DNA of 10,000 nucleotides from Nitrospira sp. (GCA_020216985.1 JAIWOH010000084.1:1-10000), one strand, 5' to 3'; positions 1-7,134 are shown, counted from the first letter of the stretch. A program made the numbers and translations. Notes: a model not told the origin generated them from the sequence alone.

Positions 1-1
1 C

Positions 2-145
2 TACAAGGTCTCGGCGAGCGATCTCGGCGACTATGTGCGACCGTTGGCCCATCAAAAAGGCCAACAAGGTCGTGATCGTGGAGTCTCTCTCGAACTTGAC
101 GATGAAGACGATCAGGCAGTTGATGAGGATCGCGACGACAAGTAG
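2..145 (+). CDS. C-terminal end of an unrecognised protein with an acidic tail (partial)
   Basis: An open frame enters from the left edge and ends at TAG 143-145, leaving 47 residues. The visible part begins YKVSASDLGDYVRPLA, passes through a Q/G/R-rich linker and ends in a strongly acidic stretch (LELDDEDDQAVDEDRDDK). I do not recognise the family. The reading frame is chosen because it runs open from the edge and because charged, low-complexity tails are common at protein C-termini; the frame holding an ATG at 33 gives basic, cysteine-containing sequence that looks like a shadow. The gene is convergent with the helicase gene to its right. Function cannot be assigned from this fragment. Confidence 0.55.
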   Translation, partial: YKVSASDLGDYVRPLAHQKGQQGRDRGVSLELDDEDDQAVDEDRDDK

Positions 146-193
146 CCGACAAACGGCCGCCTGTCATCGCTCGAATCGATTCCCGCCAAGGTT

Positions 194-218
194 TGCGAGG
201 GCGGGCCCCGCCCTCGCA
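194..218. terminator. GC-rich perfect palindrome between convergent genes, possible bidirectional terminator
   Basis: An 11-bp perfect inverted repeat (TGCGAGGGCGG and its complement) surrounds a 3-nt loop. It lies 49 nt after the stop of the left-hand gene and 115 nt beyond the stop of the helicase gene, in the only gap between these convergent genes. Neither strand has the U-tract of a canonical intrinsic terminator, so it may act as a hairpin that stabilises 3' ends, or be a dispersed palindromic repeat. A smaller 5-bp stem (221-235, GCTCT/AGAGC) follows directly. Confidence 0.4.
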
Positions 219-333
219 CAGCTCTTCACGAGAGCCGTGTCAGAAACGCCCACCTGGACCACTGTTCGTCATCTGGTACAGGGTGCCTGGCCGAAAAGGA
301 AGGCCGTCGGCTGCACCGTCGTGATCGAAGATC

Positions 334-1893
334 TCACCGTTTGCCGTCGTACCCCTGATCGCGCCACCGTTCGAGAAGTTGAATCCGTTTGCGAAGCTGC
401 TCGACCGTCGCCTGATCGATCCGACTGCCGGTCCGCGCGATCAACTCCGCATTGAGACGCCGATGATCCACGCCGCTTTGCCTGGCCACGGCGCTCACAA
501 GCAGCCGGTGGAGATTCCGCAGGTCTTGCTTGAGCTCGTGCAAAGAAACCGGCGGCGCACCCCCCACCGTCGCGCGGTTGATCCCATCGACCTCTTCCGC
601 CCCGATCACCGTGTCCATGCGAGCCACGGCCATCAGCGGCCGATATTCGTTCGTGGAGACGGTCACGCGGTCGAAGAGATCCCGTTGTCCGGCCGGCAGG
701 ATATCCTCCAACACATGATCGCGCTCGTCTTTAATCTGCCGGGCGTAATGGGCCAAGACCTGGTCTTTGGGCAGATAAAGCCATGCCCGTTGCGGTTTCG
801 GCACATGGTCCTGCATACGAACGAATCGTCCGACCACCTGCCGGAAATACATCTCCGTCAACACGTTGGTGCCGTAGACGCCGACACGCAGACGAGGAAT
901 ATCCACCCCTTCGCTCACCATGTTGACCGCCACCAGCCACTGTTGTTTTCGGTCGTCGGTGAACATTTCGATGACGGAAGACGCCTGTGGATCGTCCGAG
1001 ACGGCCACCGCCGCCTTGACGCCGGCGACGCGACCGACCAGATCGGCCACCCAACGGGCATGGTCTTGATCCATGGCCACGATGAGCCCTCCCGCGTCGG
1101 GCTGCTCCTCCCGCCGAACCCGAACGAGCTGCGCATGGGCGTCCGCGATCACCGATCCCAACCACGACTCTTGCAGCAACGCCGTCTTCAACCGCTCCCG
1201 CTGCCGATCGAACGGCAAACCATCCTCGAACGTGGCCGTATGCTCACGGCCTTTCGACACCCAGGTCAACTCGCCTTCATAACTGGGGAAGAGGATCGGC
1301 CGGCAGACGCCGTCACCGATCGCTTCGCTGTATCCGTAAGAAAAGTCCGGCTGACTTTCGCCTTGCACGTACCGGACGAAGGGAATGGCATCGTTGTCGG
1401 AGCGAAAGGGCGTGCCGGATAAAATCAGGCGAAACACAGCCGCTTCCAGCGCCGTTTTGAGCGCTCTGCCCCACTGTTTGCCGTCGCCGGCATGGTGCAG
1501 CTCGTCCAACACAACCAGCGTCTTTTTGGCGAGACAGCCGCGGCGCACCATTTCCGGAGCGGAGCAGACATGCTGATAGGTCACCGTCGCGCCGTGATAG
1601 TCCGGCGCCTCCAGCGCCCGTTCGTTCGTCAAGGCCGGATCAAGCTGCAACCCGACGGTTCCCGCGGCATCCGCCCATTGCTTACGCAGGTGGCTGGTGG
1701 GGCAGACCACCAGCAGCCGCTGCGCGCGGCCGGCTTTCAAAAACTCGTGGGCCACGCGCAGCGCAAACCGCGTTTTCCCCGCCGCAGGCGTCGCCATGGC
1801 CAAAAAGTCCGCCGCGTGATGGGTACGAACGGCCTCAAACGCACGGCGCTGCCAATCGCGAAGCGGCGAAGTCCAAGCCGGCGGGATCTTCAT
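334..1893 (-). CDS. Superfamily II DEAD/DEAH-type helicase (SSL2/ResIII-like)
   Basis: A 519-residue ATP-dependent nucleic-acid helicase or translocase with both RecA-like domains. Visible motifs in order: WQRRAF near 14-19 (adenine-side aromatic/Q region), Walker A TPAAGKT at 35-41, VCPTSHLRKQW around 63-73 (motif Ia), DELH at 130-133 (motif II), SGTPFR at 159-164 (motif III), SEGVDIPR at 327-334 (motif V) and QVVGRFVR at 352-359 (arginine-finger motif VI). The set fits the XPB/type III restriction-like group of SF2. Residues after about 440 form a helical C-terminal region without a recognised nuclease. The gene starts 37 nt after the top6A stop on the same strand, so it is probably the last gene of the top6BA operon; a role with Topo VI is inference. 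No clear Shine-Dalgarno precedes the ATG at 1893, consistent with coupled translation or an unusual start. A stand-alone repair, defence or plasmid-type helicase is the alternative. Confidence 0.88.
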   Translation of the reverse strand: MKIPPAWTSPLRDWQRRAFEAVRTHHAADFLAMATPAAGKTRFALRVAHEFLKAGRAQRLLVVCPTSHLRKQWADAAGTVGLQLDPALTNERALEAPDYHGATVTYQHVCSAPEMVRRGCLAKKTLVVLDELHHAGDGKQWGRALKTALEAAVFRLILSGTPFRSDNDAIPFVRYVQGESQPDFSYGYSEAIGDGVCRPILFPSYEGELTWVSKGREHTATFEDGLPFDRQRERLKTALLQESWLGSVIADAHAQLVRVRREEQPDAGGLIVAMDQDHARWVADLVGRVAGVKAAVAVSDDPQASSVIEMFTDDRKQQWLVAVNMVSEGVDIPRLRVGVYGTNVLTEMYFRQVVGRFVRMQDHVPKPQRAWLYLPKDQVLAHYARQIKDERDHVLEDILPAGQRDLFDRVTVSTNEYRPLMAVARMDTVIGAEEVDGINRATVGGAPPVSLHELKQDLRNLHRLLVSAVARQSGVDHRRLNAELIARTGSRIDQATVEQLRKRIQLLERWRDQGYDGKR

Positions 1894-1930
1894 GGCTGAT
1901 GGGGAACGTCGAGGTTACGGAAGCGACGGA

Positions 1931-3034
1931 CTAATCAAGCCAATCCCGCTCCTGCAATTTTCGAGGGAGATACTGTTTGGTCAGGTACTGGAAGTCTTTG
2001 TTCGCCAAGGCGTCGAGTTCGTACTTTAATCCGCTCGCCAACATCCGCTTGATCTCCGCCTGCCAGGCCGGTTTTTTGAACCATTGGTAATTCATCAGTT
2101 CTTTTGCCCGCGCCACGTCTTTGTCGTTGAGCTTGATACCGACGTTGCGCGGCAGGCCGTACCGTTCGGGATCGGCGCTGGAAAGGCCGATGAACTTGGC
2201 CTTGGGAATCGCCATGCGCTGACTTTCGAACGCCAAATTGATCGATCCCTGCTTGACCACCGAATAGATGTAGTAGCCCCAGGGATCGTTATCGACCAGT
2301 ACGTAGATCGGAAGTCTCTGTTCCTCGTGCAACCGCCGAGCCAGCCGCCGCACGCCGCGCGGCGGCTGGCCGTTACCGGTGAGCAGAATACAATTGTACC
2401 GCCTCCAGAACTTGTCTTCGGACAATCGATTCCACTGCGTGCCCTTTTCGACGAGCAGCACGAAATCCGCCGTGCACCGCCGGATCTCCAGATACTCCGG
2501 CTCTACGATGGAAGGAACGGAATAGCCGCCCTTGCCCAGTTTCGAGCAATCTACGCGATCACCGTCGTCGCCGAATACGACCGGCCCGACGATGCTCCCG
2601 GCGTTCTCCGCCCGAACGTGCAGCTCTTCCCGAAGCGCGGCGAGGGAAACCTCCAAATCTTCGATGATCGGATCGGACTCGTCCTGCGTGTCGAACGTGT
2701 TCTCGTGAGAATCTCTGATCGTGTGCTTGGTCCGATAATAGATCTCGCGGAGCGAGGTGGTGAGTTCGGCCCGCTGCAGCTCCGCCAGGGCGTCCGCCAC
2801 CAGCATCGTCTGCATGAACTTCTTGGCCATCCCGACGTTGAAGAACGAACGGGCCTGTTTTTTCTCGCCCATCTCGATCATCCCCTTCCGCTCATTGAAC
2901 GAGACGTTGGACAGGGCGCGGATCGGAATCTGCAACGTCGGATCTTTCGACCGTTCGGCTGCTTGGATCACGAGATCGGCCAGGCCGACCAATTTTTTTT
3001 CGACGGGGCCGGGTTTCTTCGTCTTGGTCGTCAT
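1931..3034 (-). CDS. top6A: DNA topoisomerase VI subunit A (Spo11/Top6A family)
   Basis: The 367-residue catalytic subunit of the type IIB topoisomerase that makes and reseals double-strand breaks during DNA passage. The winged-helix/CAP part holds LREIYYRTKH at 95-104; by alignment in memory with archaeal Top6A and Spo11 (VRDIFY), Tyr100 is the nucleophile that forms the 5'-phosphotyrosyl link. The TOPRIM domain shows VEKG (Glu196) and VDNDPWG (Asp248, Asp250), the Mg-binding acidic residues. Length is close to archaeal Top6A, and no key residue is missing. The start ATG overlaps the top6B stop in ATGA, with a G-rich ribosome-binding run 7 nt upstream, so translation is probably coupled to keep A and B equimolar. 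A run of eight A's lies at codons 12-14. Top6A is typical of archaea and plants and uncommon in bacteria. Confidence 0.95.
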   Translation of the reverse strand: MTTKTKKPGPVEKKLVGLADLVIQAAERSKDPTLQIPIRALSNVSFNERKGMIEMGEKKQARSFFNVGMAKKFMQTMLVADALAELQRAELTTSLREIYYRTKHTIRDSHENTFDTQDESDPIIEDLEVSLAALREELHVRAENAGSIVGPVVFGDDGDRVDCSKLGKGGYSVPSIVEPEYLEIRRCTADFVLLVEKGTQWNRLSEDKFWRRYNCILLTGNGQPPRGVRRLARRLHEEQRLPIYVLVDNDPWGYYIYSVVKQGSINLAFESQRMAIPKAKFIGLSSADPERYGLPRNVGIKLNDKDVARAKELMNYQWFKKPAWQAEIKRMLASGLKYELDALANKDFQYLTKQYLPRKLQERDWLD

Positions 3035-4965
3035 GCTGTCGCCCCCCGGCGGATGCGAGCCGCCCGGTTGGCCTCCCCGGGCGATGATTCATCGGCCTTG
3101 TCTGTTTCACCCGCTTCGGAAATGACGGTGGTCTCGTTTTTCACGCCATCCTCCGTGACGATAATGGAATGGGGCAAACCTTCCGGTCCTTCGCCGGTTT
3201 TCCCCAGCACCTCGTCGGTTTTGGTCCCGCCGGTGCGAGACAGGGCGATGTGCTGTAACTGTTTTTTGAGTTTCTCTTTCGGCACCTTGCCGCCCTTCAA
3301 GCGGTTGCACGCCTCGACGACTTCTTCGATGTACAATTCGAAAATGTTCCTCCGTCGATACTCGCTCGCGGCTCGTTCCCGCCGACGCAGATACAATCCC
3401 AGCCGCCGGCCGCATTCCCGCAACGCCAGCGTGATTTCCTTATGGATCTCATCATAGTCGGCGATCGCTTCTTTCGACTCGCTTGTAAACGGCACCCACA
3501 CCGACGCCATGTGCACGAAGATCACCATCGGGCCGGCCGGCAAGGCGCCGCGCGACTGGGCCACGCCGTAGTTTTTCCATGACAAGCCGAGCACGGCCTT
3601 GAAGGTCGCGCAGGCCGACTGCTGATACAGGAGCGGCACTCGATTCGCATACCGGATCACCCGCGCCAGCTCGACGTCATCTTCTTCTTGCTCCCCCTCG
3701 GCCTTAGGCACGGTCGGCCTCGCCGTCTTATTGTGTTCCTCCGGTCGCTGGCCATAGGCGAGCCCCGCTTCAATGACGAACGGATTGCCGCGATAGACGG
3801 CCGGTGGTCTGGTCACCGCCGTGTAAAACTCGCCCTTGATTTGTTTATAGAGACCGGAGAGGATCGCCTTTTCGCCGATCGGCGACAGACAATTGGTCGG
3901 CGGCGCCATGATTTTCGTGTTCTGAATCATCCGATACAACGTTTCGGCTGCCGATCCTTTCAAGTCCCGTGGCTTCATCTGCGGCGAGACCTTGGCCTCC
4001 CTGCACATCTGCCCGGCCGACTGCGGCGAGACCCGGCAAAAATCGCTCGCCAAGAATCCCGCCACCGTATGGCTCTTCGTGTCCTGCAACATCTTGAGGA
4101 ACATGCCGAACTCGATGCCGTAGGGATGCGGCTTGATCTCCCGCGGCGACGGCGGCAGTTCGTGATAGGCCCTCACGTATTCCTTGATTTCTCCCTCGGG
4201 CGTGTAATAGGTCAGTTTGGCGTGGGGGTTGGCGATGGAGGTCTGCTCCAACCATTCGTCCACCGACGCCCGACCCTTTTGGTATCGGCCCTCGATTTCC
4301 AACGTGACCTGAGTCCCCCGCGGCTGATCCCACTCGATCTGTTTGCTTTCGTGCACCAGCGGCTCGTTCTTTTTGGTGTCGATTTGGACTTCAAAAAAAT
4401 GAGCGGCGGCGCGGGGGCCGGTGCGCGAGATGATCCGGACCGGCTTCCCGGTCGTCAATTGCGCATACATGCCGGCGGCGGAAATCCCGATGCCCTGTTG
4501 CCCCCGACTCATGCGCAACCGATGGAACTTGGAGCCGTACAACAGCTTGGCGAAAATCCGGGGAATCTGTTGGCGCACGATGCCCGGCCCGTTGTCCGTC
4601 ACCGTCACGCGAAACCGTGTGGCCTGACCGGCCGGCGGCGTCACTCCGTCGGTCGGCACGACCTCCAACCGGACCGTCACGTCGGGCAGGATACCGGCCT
4701 CCTCGCAGGCGTCCAGCGCGTTGTCGACCGCTTCCTTGACACAGGTCAGCAGAGCCTTGCGGGGATTGTCGAAACCGAGCAGGTGCCGGTTCTTCGTGAA
4801 GAATTCCGAGACGGAAATTTCCCGTTGGCGCGCCCCCATTTCGACGGCGGTCACACGTTCGACCGGATTCGATGAGGGTTTCCTTCGCGCGGCAGGATCG
4901 GGAGCTGGCTGAGAAACGGCAGGTGTCGGCCGAGTCACCGCTACAGATTCTCTTTTCGTCGCCAT
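3031..4965 (-). CDS. top6B: DNA topoisomerase VI subunit B (GHKL ATPase)
   Basis: The 644-residue ATPase subunit; ATP binding dimerises it and gates DNA passage through Top6A. GHKL motifs are intact: the N-box KEAVDNALDA at 77-86 with Glu78 as the likely general base and Asn82 for Mg, DNGPGI at 124-129, and the lid SRGQQGIGISA at 153-163. The middle H2TH and transducer follow, with a SWKNYG motif (462-467) whose Lys464 matches the ATP-sensing switch lysine of archaeal enzymes. The recognisable core begins at REISVSEFFTKNRHLLGF (48-65); the 45 or so residues before it are Pro/Ala-rich, and residues from about 575 onward form a Gly/acidic tail, making the protein longer than most archaeal Top6B. 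The ATG at 4965 is preceded by GAGG with only 4 nt spacing; ATG (Met43, near 4839) is an alternative start. First gene of the top6B-top6A-helicase cluster. Confidence 0.95.
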   Translation of the reverse strand: MATKRESVAVTRPTPAVSQPAPDPAARRKPSSNPVERVTAVEMGARQREISVSEFFTKNRHLLGFDNPRKALLTCVKEAVDNALDACEEAGILPDVTVRLEVVPTDGVTPPAGQATRFRVTVTDNGPGIVRQQIPRIFAKLLYGSKFHRLRMSRGQQGIGISAAGMYAQLTTGKPVRIISRTGPRAAAHFFEVQIDTKKNEPLVHESKQIEWDQPRGTQVTLEIEGRYQKGRASVDEWLEQTSIANPHAKLTYYTPEGEIKEYVRAYHELPPSPREIKPHPYGIEFGMFLKMLQDTKSHTVAGFLASDFCRVSPQSAGQMCREAKVSPQMKPRDLKGSAAETLYRMIQNTKIMAPPTNCLSPIGEKAILSGLYKQIKGEFYTAVTRPPAVYRGNPFVIEAGLAYGQRPEEHNKTARPTVPKAEGEQEEDDVELARVIRYANRVPLLYQQSACATFKAVLGLSWKNYGVAQSRGALPAGPMVIFVHMASVWVPFTSESKEAIADYDEIHKEITLALRECGRRLGLYLRRRERAASEYRRRNIFELYIEEVVEACNRLKGGKVPKEKLKKQLQHIALSRTGGTKTDEVLGKTGEGPEGLPHSIIVTEDGVKNETTVISEAGETDKADESSPGEANRAARIRRGATA

Positions 4966-5126
4966 TCAACCTCGCAAGATATGATGCGAACTTGTTGGTA
5001 GCACAAAATCCTTGACCGACTCAAGACAACCGCACCCCTTGCCGGAGGACAGGCGCTCGGTCGCGACAAACATCCCCCCTCTTGTTCTTCATTCTTCAAG
5101 ATGGGAATACATCCCGATTCGAGGAC

Positions 5127-5153
5127 GATATAGAGAGAAGGAACAGCTCTCAA
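5127..5153 (-). promoter_or_regulatory. Weak candidate sigma70 promoter for the top6 operon
   Basis: On the minus strand TTGAGA (5148-5153) and TATATC (5127-5132) are separated by 15 nt, shorter than the ideal 17. It sits downstream of the 6S RNA and would give a leader of about 155 nt before top6B. The alternative is read-through from the 6S promoter. Spacing makes this uncertain. Confidence 0.25.
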
Positions 5154-5198
5154 GAGGCGAGCATCTTCGGCACGGCGACATCGGCCGGCATGTTTAGG

Positions 5199-5351
5199 GT
5201 GGGAGGAGCACGCACCTAACCGAGGACGATTAGGTACGACGGAGATCTTGGGAGGACTTTAGGCTTCCCGGTACAAGCCGGGCCTGCACACCATCCTCGA
5301 CACTCGATCCCCTCATGATCCACATTCCCTCGGGGCGTTCACTCCTCCCAC
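5199..5351 (-). ncRNA. ssrS: 6S RNA (SsrS), regulator of sigma70 RNA polymerase
   Basis: 6S RNA mimics an open promoter and binds the sigma70 holoenzyme, dampening transcription in stationary phase. The fold reads directly: a 10-bp closing stem GTGGGAGGAG (5351-5342) with CTCCTCCCAC (5208-5199); an inner stem GGGGATC (5312-5306) with GATCTCC (5247-5241, one G-U); a further stem GAGGAT (5298-5293) with GTCCTC (5257-5252); and an apical CCCGG/CCGGG hairpin followed by GGGAAGCCTAAAG, which closely resembles the conserved GAGAAGCCUUAAAA of Escherichia coli 6S RNA. The 3' strand of the central bubble holds a small hairpin ACCTAA/TTAGGT (5235-5230 with 5219-5214), as in E. coli 6S. The predicted transcription start from the upstream promoter falls exactly at the closing stem. 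Ends are approximate; a few nucleotides may extend at the 3' side. No protein gene fits here: the open frames are short and lack family similarity. Confidence 0.85.
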
Positions 5352-5358
5352 AAGGGAT

Positions 5359-5387
5359 ACCATAGACTTCACGTCGAACAGAGTCAA
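5359..5387 (-). promoter_or_regulatory. Sigma70-type promoter of 6S RNA
   Basis: The minus strand has TTGACT (5382-5387) and TATGGT (5359-5364) with an exact 17-nt spacer. An A-run (CATAAAAAC on the minus strand, about 5396-5404) lies upstream like an UP element. The expected start, about 7 nt after the -10 box, is 5351-5352, the first base of the 6S closing stem. This agreement supports both calls. Confidence 0.7.
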
Positions 5388-5493
5388 GCAACCCCGTTTT
5401 TATGCGGATGGCGCATGAGAAGATGACGCACGGAGCCGATTCATGAACCATTTTCAGAGGATTCGCATGCGGACTCGGAAAACCGGGGAACGT

Positions 5494-6573
5494 TCAATCA
5501 GGTCTCGAACCGGCCCCCGACGATGGAATAAACACTTCGTTCACGTCGCTGAACGAGCCTCCGGGCGTCGGCCCGCCGCCGATGACGTAGATGCGCCCCT
5601 CGACCGCCGCCGATCCAAGCCCGTGACGGGCGGTCGGCATCGGCGCCATCGGCCACCATTTGTCGCGCTGCGGGTCATATGCCTCGTTCTCGCGAAACGT
5701 TCCGGACGACCCTTCTCCGCCGAATACGTAGATCATCCCATTGAGCACCGAGGCGGTGATGCCGCTGCGTGCCGTCGGAAGATCCGCGACTCCGGTCCAG
5801 CGGTCGGCCAGGGGATCGTACATTTCGACCACCGCCAGGTTCCGGCCGTAATCGCCGTTGACTCGCCCGCCTATTGCGTAAATTTTCCCATCGAGGGTCG
5901 CAGTCGCCAAATGATCGCGCGGGGTCGGCAGCGGCGATCGAGTCTCCCATCTGTCAAGCGTGGGGTCGTAAACTTCAACCGCCGCCACATTGGCTTTCCG
6001 ATCGAAGCCGCCGATGGCATAGAGTTTCCCTCCCAGTTCCGCCACGGCAAGAGCGCCGCGCGCCGTCGGCATCGGGGCCCGCTCGGCCCACCGATCGGTC
6101 GTCGGATCATAGGCATAGACCGTTGCCACCGGGCTCCAGATATTGATGCCGGATCGGGCATAGCCGCCGATGACGTATAATCGGCCCCCCGCCACGCCGA
6201 TCCCGACATGGTGCAGCCCGACGGGCAAGGGAGCCTTGGCAGTCCATCGATCGGTCACCGGATCATAGACTTCGAGAGAAGGTGTGATCGACAAACTCAT
6301 CACGTTGCTCAAACCGGGTTTTTCAAACCCGCCGACCACGTAGATCTTTCCGCCCAGAACCGCGACCGCCACCTCCGTCCGTTTGGCGAGCATCGGCGCC
6401 GCCGATCGCCAGACGCCTCGGTCCGACTCAGACTGTGATACAGGTTGTGACGCTTGTGACGATTGAGCGGAAACCGGCGCCACGCTCGCCATCAATCCGG
6501 CCAGCAACAGTCCCTGGATTGACATGACCGGCGAGCCCAACCCACGTTTTGAGGACATTAGAGAAGGCGGCAT
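5494..6573 (-). CDS. Exported Kelch-repeat beta-propeller protein
   Basis: A 359-residue protein (from the ATG at 6573) with a Sec-type signal peptide: basic KR at 9-10, hydrophobic core GLLLAGLMASVAPV at 21-34, likely cleavage after VSA near 36. A Ser/Gln linker leads into six Kelch repeats, each with a GG[KR][IL]Y-[VA]-[IVF]GG core, at about 74-83, 129-138, 181-190, 228-237, 278-287 and 325-334, with intervening YDP..DRW signatures. This predicts a six-bladed propeller in the periplasm or outside the cell, probably binding a ligand or partner protein. No enzyme motif is seen, and the NanM-type sialate mutarotase is only one possible relative. The frame extends to a TTG at 6633, but that would put the 13-bp hairpin at 6585-6613 and a promoter inside the coding region, and the signal peptide favours 6573 (ATG at 6558 or 6525 are further options). 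Stop TGA at 5494-5496. Confidence 0.85.
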   Translation of the reverse strand: MPPSLMSSKRGLGSPVMSIQGLLLAGLMASVAPVSAQSSQASQPVSQSESDRGVWRSAAPMLAKRTEVAVAVLGGKIYVVGGFEKPGLSNVMSLSITPSLEVYDPVTDRWTAKAPLPVGLHHVGIGVAGGRLYVIGGYARSGINIWSPVATVYAYDPTTDRWAERAPMPTARGALAVAELGGKLYAIGGFDRKANVAAVEVYDPTLDRWETRSPLPTPRDHLATATLDGKIYAIGGRVNGDYGRNLAVVEMYDPLADRWTGVADLPTARSGITASVLNGMIYVFGGEGSSGTFRENEAYDPQRDKWWPMAPMPTARHGLGSAAVEGRIYVIGGGPTPGGSFSDVNEVFIPSSGAGSRPD

Positions 6574-6579
6574 GGTTCC

Positions 6580-6608
6580 ATTGTATCCGTTTTCACCTCC
6601 GGTGGAAA
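6580..6608 (-). promoter_or_regulatory. Candidate sigma70 promoter of the Kelch gene
   Basis: On the minus strand TTTCCA (6603-6608) and TACAAT (6580-6585) are 17 nt apart. The -10 box ends 6 nt before the ATG at 6573, so transcription would start at or beside the start codon, giving a leaderless message. The elements coincide with the hairpin at 6585-6613. Confidence 0.4.
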
Positions 6609-6613
6609 CGGAT
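6585..6613. repeat. 13-bp inverted repeat overlapping the Kelch promoter
   Basis: Left arm 6585-6597 (ATCCGTTTTCACC) pairs with right arm 6601-6613 around the loop TCC, with one G-T pair at 6593/6605. It covers the spacer and the edge of the -10 box of the Kelch promoter, so it could be an operator for a dimeric regulator. In RNA from upstream it would hold a GGAGGTG ribosome-binding-like motif in its loop and 3' arm. No U-run follows on either strand, so it is not a standard terminator. Confidence 0.5.
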
Positions 6614-6732
6614 CGGAAGGGGAAGGGACTCAACCTACCGCGTTTTCGAGGGAGGGGACCATCGTCCCTTGCGAGAGCACGGCACGTGGGTCTTCAATCA
6701 TCTCGTCCGCGATGGAACCGATCGGAACTGTT

Positions 6733-7050
6733 TTAGGGCTCATCGGCGTCGAGATATTCGTCTATCAACCGTTCGAGGTCGTCCCGCTGACCCTGCCTGA
6801 TCTCAAGAAACCGGACGCCGAACGTCCGATCGCGAACCCAACGGATCTCCGCCTGCTCGATTACGATGGGAGCCGAGCCCGGGATCATCAGTTTGACCGT
6901 CACTCGCTTGCCGGGATCGACAGGTAGCGGACTTTCGATCTTAGCCCCACCGAGCGACAGATCCACCGCCCGGCCGCTGACCTCATGGGCGTTGACCCGC
7001 ACCCAGCTTGCAAGACCAGCCCGCACCCGCCGATGTTGACGCCGTTCCAT
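6733..7050 (-). CDS. Single-domain PilZ protein, probable c-di-GMP receptor
   Basis: A 105-residue cytoplasmic protein that is almost entirely one PilZ domain. The two c-di-GMP-binding elements are intact: RxxxR in MERRQHRR (Arg3/Arg4 to Arg7/Arg8) and the D/NxSxxG motif DLSLGG with Asp30, Ser32 and Gly35. Later beta-strands include IEQAEIRWVRDRTFGVRF, ending in the usual short acidic helix. Proteins of this kind transmit the second messenger to motility, secretion or surface functions by binding partners. The start is placed at ATG 7050 because PilZ domains often begin this way; TTG 7071 or two GTG codons would add at most 7 residues, and no strong ribosome-binding site discriminates. The gene is divergent from lnt and lies 159 nt upstream of the Kelch gene on the same strand; the partner is unknown. 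Confidence 0.88.
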   Translation of the reverse strand: MERRQHRRVRAGLASWVRVNAHEVSGRAVDLSLGGAKIESPLPVDPGKRVTVKLMIPGSAPIVIEQAEIRWVRDRTFGVRFLEIRQGQRDDLERLIDEYLDADEP

Positions 7051-7134
7051 CACGAGCACCGTGTCGCACAAATACCGTATCGCAGAGGCCGGGAAAACTC
7101 ACGGGAAATTTCTTTTGCCTCTCGCGCGGTTCCC

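Noticed and set aside
33..455. 140-codon plus-strand open frame at the left edge
   Set aside because: Runs through the convergent gap and the palindrome into the helicase gene; the frame ending at 145 is a better continuation of an upstream gene.
379..1422. 347-codon plus-strand open frame opposite the helicase gene
   Set aside because: Overlaps intact SF2 motifs on the minus strand; no ribosome-binding site or family resemblance.
2084..3457. 457-codon plus-strand open frame across top6A and the end of top6B
   Set aside because: Antisense to two genes with clear catalytic motifs; the translation is Arg/His/Pro-rich with no recognisable family. Long antisense frames are expected at this GC content.
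3688..4875. 395-codon plus-strand open frame opposite top6B
   Set aside because: Same reason: shadow of the GHKL ATPase coding strand, with low-complexity Arg/His/Leu composition.
5197..5259. Repeated GGGAGGA motifs (5201-5208, 5251-5257 and the complement at 5342-5350) as a regulator-binding repeat set
   Set aside because: They are explained as paired strands of the 6S RNA stems.
5230..5451. 73-codon minus-strand open frame upstream of top6B
   Set aside because: Its start lies upstream of the predicted 6S transcription start, and its body coincides with the 6S RNA fold, which explains the sequence better.
5443..6180. 245-codon plus-strand open frame opposite the Kelch gene
   Set aside because: Antisense to regular Kelch repeats; its own repetitiveness is the mirror of those repeats.
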